From contig NC_065877.1 in the NCBI RefSeq assembly GCF_933775445.1, forward strand, positions 20,522,001 to 20,586,000: 64,000 nt of DNA. Reading direction: 5' to 3'. The stretch comes from Argentina anserina. Taxonomy: Eukaryota > Streptophyta > Magnoliopsida > Rosales > Rosaceae. The notes beneath the pieces were generated by a model. It saw only the letters and a list, made by a program, of their open reading frames with translations, searched no databases and was not told where the DNA came from. The translations under genes were made by a program, and so were the position numbers. Numbering within the stretch: the stretch's first letter is position 1; every line of letters starts with the position of its first letter. This document shows positions 23,401 through 35,432 of the stretch, piece by piece.

Positions 23401-25981
23401 GGGTATATGGCGTGTCCTATTTGTTTGGATGATGTTTGCTCAGAACACATATGTGGGAGGATGGTATATGAGGGTCACCATAGATGGCTACCCGAAGATC
23501 ACCATTGGCGATCCGCTGGCCACAAATTTAATGGGACCAGTGAGTTTAGGCTAAGACCCCCTACTCTTTCTGGAGAGGAAATTTGGGCAAAAATAAACTC
23601 TCATGATTACTTTGTGCTTAGCTCGCACGAGGACTTTAAGGTTCCTTATAATCAAAGAAATAGAATATGTTGGACTCACATCTGCGAGTTTTGGAGGTTG
23701 CCTTATTGGAGATTTATTATAGTGAGATACTGCCTAGATGTCATGCACATTGAGAAGAAAGTGTGGGACACTATCATTGAACCCATTCTAGGTATTGAAG
23801 GAAAGTCAAAGGACGGTCCAAAAGTGAGAGCTGCTCTGAAAAAAGAGGGGTACGAAGAAGTCAGTGGGAAAGAATCAGTGGAGAACTTCCTCCTGTATCA
23901 TTCGCCGTCAGGCCGAAACACAGAGTTGAGATATTTGAATGGTTTCGTGATGTTAAGTATCCTCACAGTTATGTAGGAAGTTTGAGGAATAAAATCAATC
24001 TCCATGAGAAGAAGTTTCATGGTCTAAAGACCCATGACTGCCATGTAATGCTCCAACGTCTTCTTCCAGTGGTTATACGACCGTTCTTACCTGAAACGTT
24101 GTCAGGCCTTTTGTAGCATTGTCAAGATGGTTTTAAAAATTATGTGCTAGAGAGTTGAAAAAGGAGGAAATCCGACATATAAAAGATGAGACAGTCATTA
24201 TTCTCTGTCAATTTGAGATGAATTTTCCTCCTCATTTCTTTACCATCATGGTTCACCTTCCCGAACAAGTGTTGCTAACTCGTCCTATACATTTTAACTA
24301 GATGTTCCCCATGGAAAGGTACGAAATTATTTTTTTCATTAATAATAGACATATAAGGCGTTTTAATTTCCTCAGAATTGGCCTCTGTATATTTCATTTT
24401 ACATGCAACTGGGGGACTATAAAAAATCAGTGAACAATATGCGTTATCTAAAAGGTTGTATCTCTGAGCGATACATTGCACAAGAGTGTGTGACCTATTG
24501 TAGTTTATACATGCGTAATGTGGGATATCCAGAAGATGCAAACATCCCGAATACACCACGTTTCAATCTTTATGTTGTTTCTGAACTCGTGCGGCTGAAT
24601 AAGCTTATAAGTCATAAAGGGATGGGGGAACAAGATATTGATGTGGCTCACTGGACTATTTTAGAAGAATGTGAAGGCGTATCTTACTATATCGACAAAC
24701 ATAAAGTCCAGTATGAGAAACTTTATCCATTGAAGAGCGAGGCCGATTGTAAAAAGCATTTTCAGCCGTATTTCCTTAGATGAGTATGCATAAAAGCTTA
24801 TTCCTCTTAACATAACTTAACTAGTACAATCCAACTTGCACTAATGTTTTCTAGGATTCCATCTTACAGATCGATGATCTTAGACGAAAGAAAGACTTGT
24901 CCTACGATCCGGAGGTGCTCAAATTGGTTTAAAGACCACAAGCACACTGTCTTTATGCAGCGTGTTATGTGAATGGCATCAAGTTCGTATCATGGCGAAA
25001 AGATCAATACTTGAAGATCCAAAACAGTGGGGTGATGTATGAGACACTTAATGGTAAGTTATATGGGATTGTTAAATACGTTGTCGAACTACTGTATACA
25101 AACTGCATGTCGGTTGTCTTGTTCAAGTGTAAATGGTTCAACACTGACCCTAACGAGGATGGGAGCACTAAGCTGGATCATGGTTTTTTATCAGTAGATA
25201 CATCCACTAGTTGGTATGAGGATTTGAATTGGAAGAGTGCAAGGCAGCATTTGAAACGCGTTTAGCGCTCTTGGAGCCAGCTTTGCTGGCTACACAAGCG
25301 CAGCGTCCGGTAGGTAGTAGTTCATAGGTTCTAGGCTGTTGTGTTTAAGGTGTTAAGGGATTTTGGTAGCAAACCACTTGGGTACGGTTGTTATTTTGTG
25401 GAAGTACATATTTTGCATAGTTGCTATTTGTGCATTGAACAAATGTGTTGAAATTTATGGAATGGTTCTACTTTCTTGTGAAATGGCATTTTCTTTGGTT
25501 ATGTGTGAACTGCATGTTTGGTCAATTGGTTGTGTGAAATAGGCAGGTTTATGTGGAATGAATACTGGGCACACAAAAATTGATTCTTATTTTTATTTTC
25601 CTAAATGGACTTTAAGCGACGGAGATGTTGTTCATCATCGCTACAATCCTAAGCGACGACAGTAAATGTTTGTCGTCTAACATTCTACCGACGCAAAGTC
25701 GTCGCCTAAACAAGGAAAAAATCTCATGGCCTACCAATTTGGCGACATAAAATGTCGTCACCTAAGGTAGATATGTTCGTCGAGAGATGTACTATGCGAC
25801 GAACACTAATGTCGTCGCCTCTGTCTGGATAAAGCGACGAACTTTGATCTTGTCGTCGCTTAGGACATGGAGGAACGAATTTTAAGCGACGAACATGTCG
25901 TCGCTTGAGGACTATAGCGACGTTATATCTACTTTATGCGACGGGCAGTATCCGTCACTTAAACGTATTGTGGGCGTAGTG
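20448..25981 (+). mobile_element. CACTA (En/Spm) transposon with decayed TNP2 transposase, 5534 bp
   Basis: The left end begins CACTACGCCAATTACAC and the right end is the complement of CACTACGCCCACAATAC. The flanking triplets are TTA and TTG, a 2-of-3 match to a CACTA 3-bp duplication. Both ends carry many GCGACGA/TCGTCGC motifs (about 20470-20690 and 25610-25965), the expected subterminal binding repeats. The interior encodes a broken transposase in the order seen in intact elements: Transpos_assoc, TNP2 core, DUF4218 and DUF4216. The element appears to be a dead formerly autonomous copy. A minisatellite-like stretch at 20940-21300 repeats a TTTAGAGCTTGAATT theme. Confidence 0.88.
22066..25265 (+). 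pseudogene. CACTA transposase (TNP2 type), broken by stops and frameshifts
   Basis: The N-terminal Transpos_assoc domain starts DKSWMQYH at about 22066 and continues in another frame as FVNWARKNNNGNAYYLCPC, with a CxxxCC-like zinc motif near 22190. From 22376 a frame with several stops reads FAYYAGYDSY, LSDKSITDICTYIND and LLYKDN. The longest open part, 22768-23976 (402 codons), is the Transposase_21 core, with YFPLTKRLKRLF, LGLTTDGFNSFG, MVYEGHHRWLPEDHHWR and VMHIEKKVWD. A frameshift near 23940 moves the chain to KYPHSYVGSLRNKINLHEKK. DUF4218 follows at about 24150-24780, broken by an intron or stops, and DUF4216 at about 24965-25265 (YVNGIKFVSWRKDQY, VVLFKCKWFNT). The domain order is complete, but at least five disruptions make it non-functional. 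Confidence 0.88.
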
Positions 25982-25984
25982 TTG

Positions 25985-26634
25985 GTATGTATTTACACCA
26001 CAAGCTAGATGGTCTTCTCTTCTTAAATGATCAAAATTTCCTTTGTACATCGAATCTAAAATTACATGAATGAGTTACTTGAGAGTTTCAATCTAATAAT
26101 CAATTTGGGGGTCATCTACAATATCTTGCGTTTGAACCAAAATTATAATTTTATTGAACTAAATTTACAACATTGAAAATCAAGTTACATCGTGTATTTT
26201 TTATATTTACAAATAACTAAACAAATTTACTATATTGACAACTATTTGTTCATAATATTGTAAAATGTTATGGGTGAAGTAATTACAACTAATAGAACTA
26301 GATTACCCAAATCATTAGTCTAGTTACCACAATGACAATAAATTTGTTGTGATATCAATAAATAAGAGTATCACATACATGGAGGTACCCAAGAAAATTC
26401 CATCAATTTGGGAAAAATTTTGTTGGGTATATTAATTTGTCTTTAATTTTCAAAATATTTCTTTTACTTTCATTGACGTCCACTTTTATTTTTAAAGACT
26501 CATTGATGTCTAAAGTTTGCATGGTTATACATTTGCATTGACAAATATTTTTTTTGGCTTTCGGCCAAAGGTCAAACTTGAAGCTCATCCTGTGGATGCA
26601 TCTATATGGCCAATGCATCGTCCATTTAGTCGGC

Positions 26635-26716
<82 letters not shown>

Positions 26717-27014
26717 TTATACCTCAGTTGTAACAGATATAACAAAAACAACCACCACAGACATTCGGTGATCACTCTCTTCAAACATTTTTGTGACATG
26801 TCTTTGCTGAGCACGACCACTACCTCATATATGTATTCCCTTTATTCAAAGCTCGAACATGTTCGATCAAGTACGTATGTAGTAGCTTAACCTTGAGATG
26901 TATAAGTACGCATACAACTATACAGGCCGATGTGCATATCTTTAAGAAAGTTACACTTTAATTAGCTGATGTAAAGAAGAAAGAAAACGTTTAATAGAAG
27001 GAAACATCTTTAGA
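25985..27014. other. Intergenic, AT-rich, with a GA microsatellite
   Basis: No conserved frame. The only notable item is the GA run listed separately. Confidence 0.5.
26637..26713. repeat. (GA)n microsatellite, 77 bp
   Basis: An uninterrupted GA run. The frames over it on both strands (Glu-Arg or Leu-Ser repeats) are artefacts. Confidence 0.95.
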
Positions 27015-27313
27015 ATGTACAACAACAACACATATGAAGAGTGCAACAACAACACATATGAAAACAAATAAGATGTTAAATGATGTTATACTAACTCTCA
27101 GTTGACATATATATATGGAAAAAAAAAGTATTACATGGGAGGTTATATGTCGTCTTATATCAAATCTCATGACATATATATGGAAAAAAAAGTTACATGA
27201 GAGGTTATGTATCGCCTTATATCAATTCATGCGACTAATATTTGTTCAGAAGAATTACAATGACTTTTATATGTCACTAGAAGACCCAATTAAACAGCCA
27301 AAATAAGGTTTCA

Positions 27314-27895
27314 GGCAACATATGCCCATATGTCGTCTCATATTGAAAATTCAAATATGTCGCCTAGTAGTTTGTCGTCATTATAGCTATCAAACGACAT
27401 TATTAATCTGTTGCTGGAAAGCATATCAAGCGACATAAGACCTTTTTCATATGTCGCCTGATATACTTTTCAGTGACACATTATATGTCGCCTGATATAC
27501 TTTTCAGTGACACATTATATGTCGCCTGATAACTATAACGGCGACAAACTACTAGGAAATATATTTGAATTTTCTCTAGTAACACAACACATATGTCGAT
27601 TGAAGACATAATTGGCAACATATACCCTTATGTCGCCTCATATTGAAAATTCAAATAGGTCGCCTAGTACTATATCATTGTTATAGCTATCAAGCGATAT
27701 ATAATATTTGTCGCTGGAAAGCATATCGAGCGACATAAGACTTTTTTTTTCATATGTCGCCCGATATACTTTCTAGTTACACATTATATGTCGCCTAATA
27801 GCTATAACGGTGACAGACTACTAGGTGATATATTTAATTTCTCCAGTGATACAACACATGTTGCTTGAATGCATAATTGGCCTAGTGGAAGTCGA
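27314..27895. repeat. Two tandem units of about 296 bp with TCGCC motifs
   Basis: The segment starting GGCAACATATGCCC (about 27315) recurs about 296 bp later as GGCAACATATACCC, followed in both by the same order of landmarks: TATTGAAAATTCAAAT, TATAGCTATCAA, GTCGCTGGAAAGCATATC-like and a CTACTAGG end. Within the first unit a 45-bp piece (CGCCTGATATACTTTTCAG) is itself repeated. Confidence 0.75.
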
Positions 27896-28211
27896 CAACC
27901 TAGTGAACCCTCAAAATTCTCAGAACCCAACATCTCTACATGTATGCAAAACCAGATGCTTAATTGAAGTCGCAAAACTAGATGCTCGATTAGATTTTTT
28001 TTTTTAATGTCGGGGTTGAGCTTTCCAAGGCAAGAGAGGAATAAAGGAAGAGGTGTAGATGATGAGGCCTGAAGAATCAAATAGGATTTTGAGGAAAGGG
28101 AAGAGAGGTCTGAGTTTTGAGTTTTTTGGTTTGAGTTTTATTTTTTTAGGAAAGTGGAGAGATGACCAGTCGTATATGTTTAATTTTGTTCTAACTAAGG
28201 GCATTAGGTTT

Positions 28212-28450
28212 TGTTTGGGACCATTCAATGGCGTTTTCAAACGCCATGGTCATCAAAATTATTTACGGCGTTTACAAACGCCATGAGGTGATTTGATTGC
28301 ATTTTTGAAACGCCATTAACTTTCTAATTATATTATGGTGTTTGGGGAACGCCGTCTCCAATTCACATACAGTTAGGTTGAAATAAACAACGCCGTTTTT
28401 TAAAAACGCCCTTAAATAGTACTTTTATTGGCGTTTTTTTTTTGTTGCAA
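28212..28450. repeat. Cluster of short AACGCC/GGCGTT palindromes
   Basis: At least four short inverted repeats follow one another, for example GGCGTTTTCAAACGCC at about 28230, GGCGTTTACAAACGCC at about 28267, and AACGCCGTT...AAAACGCC near 28390-28410. Each could form a small hairpin. They fit a subterminal repeat array that ends at the CACTA-like terminus at 28495. Confidence 0.65.
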
Positions 28451-28495
28451 AATGTCATCCTTCAAATGTCAATAAAGACCATATGTGTAGTAGTG

Positions 28496-30372
28496 TACCA
28501 TGCATGATTGCCCTCGTCTTGCAACTCTCATTCTCTCATTATTATGCTGTGACATTTGAACTCATTGAGAAAAATATGTATGAATTCTTTCATAAGAGAC
28601 TACCTACATATAACAAAGATAAGAAACTGCATATTTGTGTTAGAATTGACATGAAATGCATGTTCATGTTAGCAACATAAAATAAAGATTATTAAAAAAG
28701 ACAAATTTGATTAGTCCTAACTACTTTTTCAGGAGTTGTTTTTTCTTTTTCAACTAGAAGACAAAAAAATGAAGCTAACCAAACGAATAAAAATAAATTT
28801 ATAGAAGTAAAACCTATAAAGAATGTTGAAATAATTCATTTGGAGACGCACCATGATATAATTTGAAGTTTATTCGGTGCTAGAAAGTTTTTTGCAAGAG
28901 GATGTTGCTTATTTAGTGAGATTCCATCTTTATTTTAATAATGAAAGTTAGATCTGACTGAAACGCACTCTTGTCATCTCAATTTCTGATAGGTATAATG
29001 TATCTCAAAAGCATATTAATTGTGTCATATCACCAATTTTAATTACAGCTAAAAAAATGGACAGATCTCAATATCTATCATTGAAGAGTAATGCTAATTG
29101 AAAGGTGCATGATAATACATTGATAAGTGCGTGATCTCAAAAACCTTTCTGGCTTTCTATACCAATATTTGTTCACAAGAAGTGATGTTCTTAGCTCCGG
29201 AGTTGGTGTGAAATGACAACCATGATAATGGAAGTTACATAAAGTTGTTGATAGCGAGAGGAAATATGTTGTCGTGAAATTTAAGTATAGTTGATAGCAT
29301 GTGAATGATACCGACACAGTTTCTCACAGACAGAAATTAGAATTATTTTCTTTCTCGTTTAGGACGGTAAGAAAAGAGATATGATGGGAATAAGAGAGTT
29401 AACATGGGTATAGTTTAGAACTTTAGATATGATCAAGGAAGAGGAACAAGCAAAAAAGTATAGTGGTGCAGCTTTTAATGATAAAGCACCTCCATCTTCG
29501 GTGTTGGAAACATGTAGATAGAACTACTGGCAAGAAGACATATTTAAGGCTAGGACCCCTCCAGTCCAGAGTATTGTAGCTCGATCATGCATGCTTCTAG
29601 CTAGGTAAGTAGGTAGCCTGCTCACTGAAGATTCCTTTCAGATCCAATCCATAACGTCTTGACGAACCTTGTTTATTAACGGGAGATCGAGAAATATTTA
29701 AGTACGTATATACTGTAAGAGGGATACCGGCCCATAGATTTATATATGACCGTGGTTCCCTTCTCTAGATCGATCAAAAGAGCCTAGCTTCAAATAAGAC
29801 GAGATATATCCAGCAGCAATGGCAGATGCATGTGGCAGGCTGTCTGGGCTCAAGTCTGTAGTAACTCTAGTTTGGTTGGCAATTTGTTAATTTTGTTTCA
29901 TTCCTTCTCTTCCAGGGTTCGAATCCCGTATCAATCAGTTTTTGATTTGTTTATTTCCCATATTCCTTTAAGCTTTTGACACTCCTTATCTTTCATTTAT
30001 TTTTTTGGTTAAGTTTTCCCTTTTCATATAATTTATTTCTTCAGCTTTCTTCTTTGGATAATATAATTTGAAAGATTGTTGTTGCCAATTTTTCACTTTT
30101 CTATTAGAAATTCATTAAAATTCGATTTTCCCCCATATAATTCTTCACTTTGTTAGTGTCATAATGAAATTTTCTTTCATGAGTATTAAGAATTTTTTCT
30201 TAAAAAGTAATACATTTCTACCTAGCCTAGACGAACTTCGGATTTTAGATTTGCCACTGTCCAGCAGGATTCTCATGCCATCTGGTCCAAGGTGGAACTC
30301 TCTAGCTATCAAATGGAAAACATTCCAAAAATGTAGAATCGAAAGTGAAGGATTCATAATACTAGTTCTATC
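28496..30372. other. Intergenic, no gene recognised
   Basis: Short frames only. A tRNA B-box-like GGGTTCGAATCCC at about 29915 has no cloverleaf around it. Confidence 0.45.
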
Positions 30373-31242
30373 CAAAGTTTAAAATATCGGTATTGGTAAT
30401 ATATCGTTTTTAAGGGATATATCAGAGATTTTAGAAAAAAAATATCATTCTTGTTCCATTTTTTTATTTATTATTTAATTACATACAAATAAATACAATT
30501 ATTAACTTTATCTGATACCAGAAAGAAACTCTTGGTGCTTGAAAAGACGCACGTTGGTTAACAAAACTACAATACTATGCCCAAGACATACGAGCCATAT
30601 AATACAAATTATAATGTAACATGATAGTCATATATCTCTTTCGAGCTACCAATAATTTCTCCGAGAATGAGATAGCAAGGATGAATACAACTCGATGATT
30701 GATCGTATACTTCTTCAAACTGACCATAATCATAAATATGATAACCAGATTGATAGTTAATTTCATGAAATTTTGGGTATCCTCTTATGACATTCATGAG
30801 ACTACTTTGTAACCCTTTATTTTGAATTCTCTCAAATTCAAGGAGAGCACTTGTCACTGATATGGTTTGACTCTTAAGAGTTAAGACTTAAACTTTCACT
30901 CCTCATCCAGATATCTTTTATTAAAAATTAACCGATTGAGGAACTATATTCTAGTCTTCTTTTTAATATCGCTCCAGGCTCGACATGATTAATTAATAAA
31001 CAACTCATCTCCGGGAGTCCAGACATCCTCAAGTTGAGATAAAAAAAAATTCAGCCCCAAAATGTCGAAGATATATCGGATATATCGTAAGTATCGTATA
31101 TATTTTATGTTATCGGAGAAATATCGCAGATACGAAAAAAAAAAAAGATATTTACCCCTAAGATATATCGTTTTTTTTTTTGAAAAAAGAAGAAGAAGAT
31201 ATTAGAGGATAAATCGGAATATCGGGGAGATTTTGAACCTTG
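30373..31242 (-). mobile_element. hAT family copy (GATATATCGG type), first of a neighbouring pair
   Basis: Ends CAAAGTTTAAAATATCGG and, on the complement, CAAGGTTCAAAATCTCC match the family theme. GATATATCGG-type repeats occupy 30385-30440 and 31060-31230. The middle (about 30530-30860, minus strand) has frames reading LLEFERIQNKGL and YPKFHEINYQSGYHIYDYG, possibly the Tyr/Gly-rich C-terminal tail of a hAT transposase. Target duplications are not clear (TTCTATCC against TTCGTAAC). Confidence 0.6.
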
Positions 31243-31673
31243 TTCGTAACAATGAAATAAATTAACTAATTATGAAGGAATATTTTGAAAGGAACATTTT
31301 ATGCAGTTCATGAAGAATCAGAAACTCCCAACTGGGCATCAAACTTTCAGCAACATCGTTCGGTTTCAGCTTTTCTTTCCTCTTTTGGAGTTCACAACAA
31401 GTATTATGTGGGTGTGTGTTTCTAACAGAGAGAGAACAACTTTTACACCATTCAGTTTCAAATTTTACAGCAAAGGTCTGAAAGCTCCCATATACTTTTT
31501 CCAGTTTTCCTCATCAAAAATCGTTCTCAAAGAAAATAAAAAGGGTGTGAATGTATGTTTGGGATAAGATACATAGTTGGGTCCATTGAGACCATTGAAG
31601 AAAGAAAGGAGGAAACAAAATCCTTTCACAATTTTCAATCTCTCTATTTACCAGTCAAGTTATTTGTTTTCCC

Positions 31674-32597
31674 CAAGTTTCAAAATATCGGTATTGGTAA
31701 ATATATCATTTAAAAAATATCGGATATATTGGAGATATATCGTGGATATTGGAAAAAGAAATATATCGTCTTGTTCCGAATTTTTTTAATTTATTTACTA
31801 TTGAGTTACATACAAATAGATACAATTATTAATTTTATTTGAGTACCATAAAGAACTCTATGTGCTTGAAAAAACTCACGTTGGTTAACAAAACTACAAT
31901 ATTCTGCCCAAAACATACGAGTCATATAGTACAAATTATAATAGTTAACATGTCATATATCTCTTTCAAGCTGCCGACAATTTCTCTGAGAATGAGATAG
32001 TAAAGATGAATACAACTCGATGATTGATCATATATTTCTCCAAACTGATAATAATTATAAATAGGATAACTAGATTGATAGTTAATTTCATGAAATTTTG
32101 GATATCCTCTTATGACATTTATGAGACTACTCTATGACTATTTATTTTTGATTCCCTCAAGGTCAAGAATAGTACTTGTCACTGATATGACTTGACTATT
32201 AAAAGTTAAGACTTGAACATTCACTCTTCATCCAGATATCTTTTATGAAAAATTAGTCGATTGAGGAACTACTCTTCTGGTCTTCTTTTTGATATCCCTC
32301 GAGGTTTAACGTGATTAATTAATAAAAAACTCATTTTCGGGAGTCCGAAATATCCTCAAGTTGAGATAAAACAATTTAAGTGAAATTTTTCAGATATTTT
32401 TCCAAAATATCGAATATATAATAAATATCGGAGATATTTTATGTTATTAGATAAATATTACAGATACGGAAAAAAAATTATTTGCCCCTAAAATACGTTT
32501 TAAAAAAATAAAATGCGGAAAAAAAATATTTACCTATAAAATATATATATTTTTAAAAAATATTAAAATATAATATCGGGAGATTTTTGTAACACCG
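31674..32597 (-). mobile_element. hAT family copy (GATATATCGG type), second of a neighbouring pair
   Basis: Similar to 30373-31242 along almost its whole length: same start (AAGTTTCAAAATATCGGTATTGG-like), the same middle landmarks (CACGTTGGTTAACAAAACTA, GATTGATAGTTAATTTCATG) and the same end (ATCGGGAGATTTTT-like). Scattered substitutions and small indels show that the two copies are old. Only 431 bp separates them. Target duplication not resolved. Confidence 0.6.
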
Positions 32598-34305
32598 AAA
32601 TCAGTGGTTTTACACATGGCCATATGGGTTAATAAGAAAACCTAGGGTTATCGATCAGGTTCTGGCTTTTAGGTTTGCTTTAAGAACAATGATGATCAAT
32701 CTTTTCAAACTGAAAAATATAAAGGTTTGCAATCTTCGTACTCTGAGCATATAAAGGAAGCCCCCCGCAAAGACGATTAATTTCCTGATATCTGTTTCTG
32801 TCTTTGTAGGAATAGAGATCGATCGATGTGATGATATTCACAGGAAGCCAATCAAATAATATATAGATATATAAAACTGATGGAAGTAGAAAGAAACAAA
32901 AAAGTACTTAGTATAATGGGTAGATCACTGTTCCTCCTCCGACAAGGTGCATGCGTTCATGTCAATCCATATATAAAACCATAATTATTGTGGAGGTACT
33001 TAAACAAGGGCACGAGGATGATGCGTCAGAAAAAGAAAGGAATGATCAACAAAGACAAAAACCAAATATCAAACATTTGAAAATGGAATCTTTGCAATTT
33101 CACCACTTTGTGTTTCGACAGTTTATGGCATTAATGCCAGAGCTCAGAGGAGCACTCCCGCCCATTTTAATTGATCCGTGTTGTCTTGGATATAAATGGA
33201 TGAGACTGGAGAGAGAGTCTCTTAACTCGATCTCTAATTGGTATTTTGAATTATCTGGTAGAGATTATCAATTTCAACGTACAGTACATACCATCTTTGC
33301 ATCTTGTGATCGAACTTCTTAATCAGTCCTCTTCTTCTAGTCGTTATTCTTTGATCATTTTGAGTACAGTTAGGGTTTTCTTTCTAGGGTTTAAAGAAGA
33401 ATGCATGCATGATAAATTAATGGTCTGGTTTAGGTAGTGATAATCTTCGTTTACACATTAGTTAGAACACCCTAACAATCACTCGATCAACAAAAGAGTT
33501 GCACGTATTGGGTACTGGGATAATCTTTGGTCAAATTTGAAGAAACTTATTTTGTCTGGGTCAGATATGCAAAGCTGCTGCGTACAAAATGTTGCAGTAT
33601 AGCATTACATAATTTCACTAGTTTTGTCCCCTCTCCTTGCAATCATTCGAGGTTCACACAAAGATGAACTGAGTTTCTGTACCTGTAGTACTGTAATTTA
33701 TGTCACATAAGCGTGTGCATTGTACCCAATTTAAGTACAGTTTTAGCATATATACACAATACTGTAGGATGTGCAATATGAAGTTTGATTAAATAGCCAG
33801 AATATCATCAAACAGATCATTTGAGTTGAAATTTGAGCTGGCCATTCCTTAAATTTTAGCCATTTAGACCTTAATCCAAGTTCACATAGATTGCATTGTC
33901 TTGATTACCAAGATATAACTTCCTTTTTAGATATACTGTTTACTCAAATAAGAGCTTAGTCATAAATTATTCTGCAGTTAATTGGATAGAATAGTATTTT
34001 AGGCAGAATAATGTCGACTGAGATCGTATTTTCATTAGAAAATGGAAAAGAAAAGAACCTTTTGACACCAAATAATTTAGTAGGCAGCGAGTGAGAGAGT
34101 GAGCTGTAGTCTTTTGTTGCGAGATGAGGAAAATTGAGTATTTTGTGACGAATCAACTAATTAGAAACTGTTAAACATGCATCCATTTTGCCTTATGTAT
34201 GTAATGATTACTAATTCAGGGATTAGAATTAATCCTTAGAAGTGCATGTTGGCGGGGGGAAGGCATCTATCTGCTTTCTTTCCTCTAGGGACCCATTCGA
34301 ATGGT
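32598..34305. other. Intergenic, no gene recognised
   Basis: Two overlapping plus-strand frames at 32951-33437 (123 and 63 codons) show no known motif and no codon-like composition. No repeats stand out. Confidence 0.4.
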
Positions 34306-35432
34306 CAGACGTCTAATTGATGGCAACTTGGAATTTACTTGTAATGTGAGCTCAAACAATCACATTAGGTTTAGTGATGAAATTTCATTACATGGGCACC
34401 TAGTCTGAGATAAAAAAAAATCTTTGTTTTCACTTCTAAAGAACGAGTTCTGAGTCTCGCCGTCTCGGAGTGATTTAGTTATATGGGTTCAAATACTCAA
34501 ACGACTGACAAATAAACGACTAAATTGTGATGCATAGTTGCTTACAAGAATGCTTCAAGGATCTCATAGAATGTGATTAAGAGTAGCTAGCATATTGAAA
34601 AATAACAACTGCCTGTCTTCTACATAACACATATTTTTCAATATTAGAGAGAGCCCTAAGCCATGATATTAAGTAGCTATGATGGCAGACGTCTAATTGA
34701 TGGCAACTTGGAATTTACTTGTAATGTGAGCTCAAACAATCACATTAGGTTTAGTGATGAAATTTCATTACATGCGCGCCTAGCCTGAGATAAAAGAACA
34801 AGATCTTCGTTTTCACTTCTAAAGAACGAGTTCTGAGTCTCGCCGTCTCGGAGTGACTTAGTTATATGGGTTCAAATACTCAAACGACTGACAAATAAAC
34901 GACTAAATTGTGATGCATAGTTGCTTACAAGAATGCTTCAAGGATCTCATAGAATGTGATTAAGAGTAGCTAGCATATTGAAAAATAACAACTGCCTGTC
35001 TTCTACATAACACATATTTTTCAATATTAGAGAGAGCCCTGAGCCATGATATTAAGTAGCTATGATGGCAGACGTCTAATTGATGGCAACTTGGAATTTA
35101 CTTGTAATGTGAGCTCAAACAATCACATTAGGTTTAGTGATGAAATTTCATTACATGCGCGCCTAGCCTGAGATAAAAGAACAAGATCTTCGTTTTCATT
35201 TCTAAAGAACGAGTTCTGAGTCTCGCCGTCTCGGAGTGATTTAGTTATATGGGTTCAAATACTCAAACGACTAAATTGTGATGCATAGTTGCTTACAAGA
35301 ATGCTTCAAGGATCTCAAAGAATGTGATTAAGAGTAGCTAGCATATTGAAAAATAACAACTGCCTGTCTTCTACATAACACATATTTTTCAATATTAGAG
35401 AGAGCCCTGAGCCATGATATTAAGTAGCTAGT
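34306..35432. repeat. Tandem triplication, unit about 380 bp
   Basis: The string CAGACGTCTAATTGATGGC begins units at 34306, 34686 and 35069 (periods 380 and 383). All three share the order GTGAGCTCAAACAATCACAT, TCTGAGTCTCGCCGTCTCGG, GGGTTCAAATACTC and CTGCCTGTCTTCTACATAAC. The third unit lacks a short piece (ACTGACAAATAAACG) and ends in ATTAAGTAGCTAG. Copies two and three share variants (GCGCGCCTAG) absent from copy one, so the triplication occurred in two steps. No open frame runs through it. Confidence 0.92.

Larger units (their letters stand above)
27015..28495. mobile_element. Probable decayed CACTA-like element(s)
   Basis: The right edge is the complement of CACTACTACACATATGG, ending at 28495. 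On the left, the related string CAACAACAACACATATGA occurs twice in tandem (about 27018 and 27043). The left half (27110-27880) is full of ATATGTCGCCTGATA-type motifs and the right part (28210-28450) of AACGCC/GGCGTT palindromes. Because the two halves use different motifs, this may be two nested or joined elements. No transposase is visible and no target duplication is resolved. Confidence 0.4.

Noticed and set aside
29900..29930. Possible tRNA gene or SINE at the GGGTTCGAATCCC string
   Set aside because: No acceptor stem, A box or cloverleaf could be built around it.
32951..33437. Two overlapping plus-strand frames (123 and 63 codons)
   Set aside because: No domain, no splice context and ordinary AT-rich composition; not supported as a gene.
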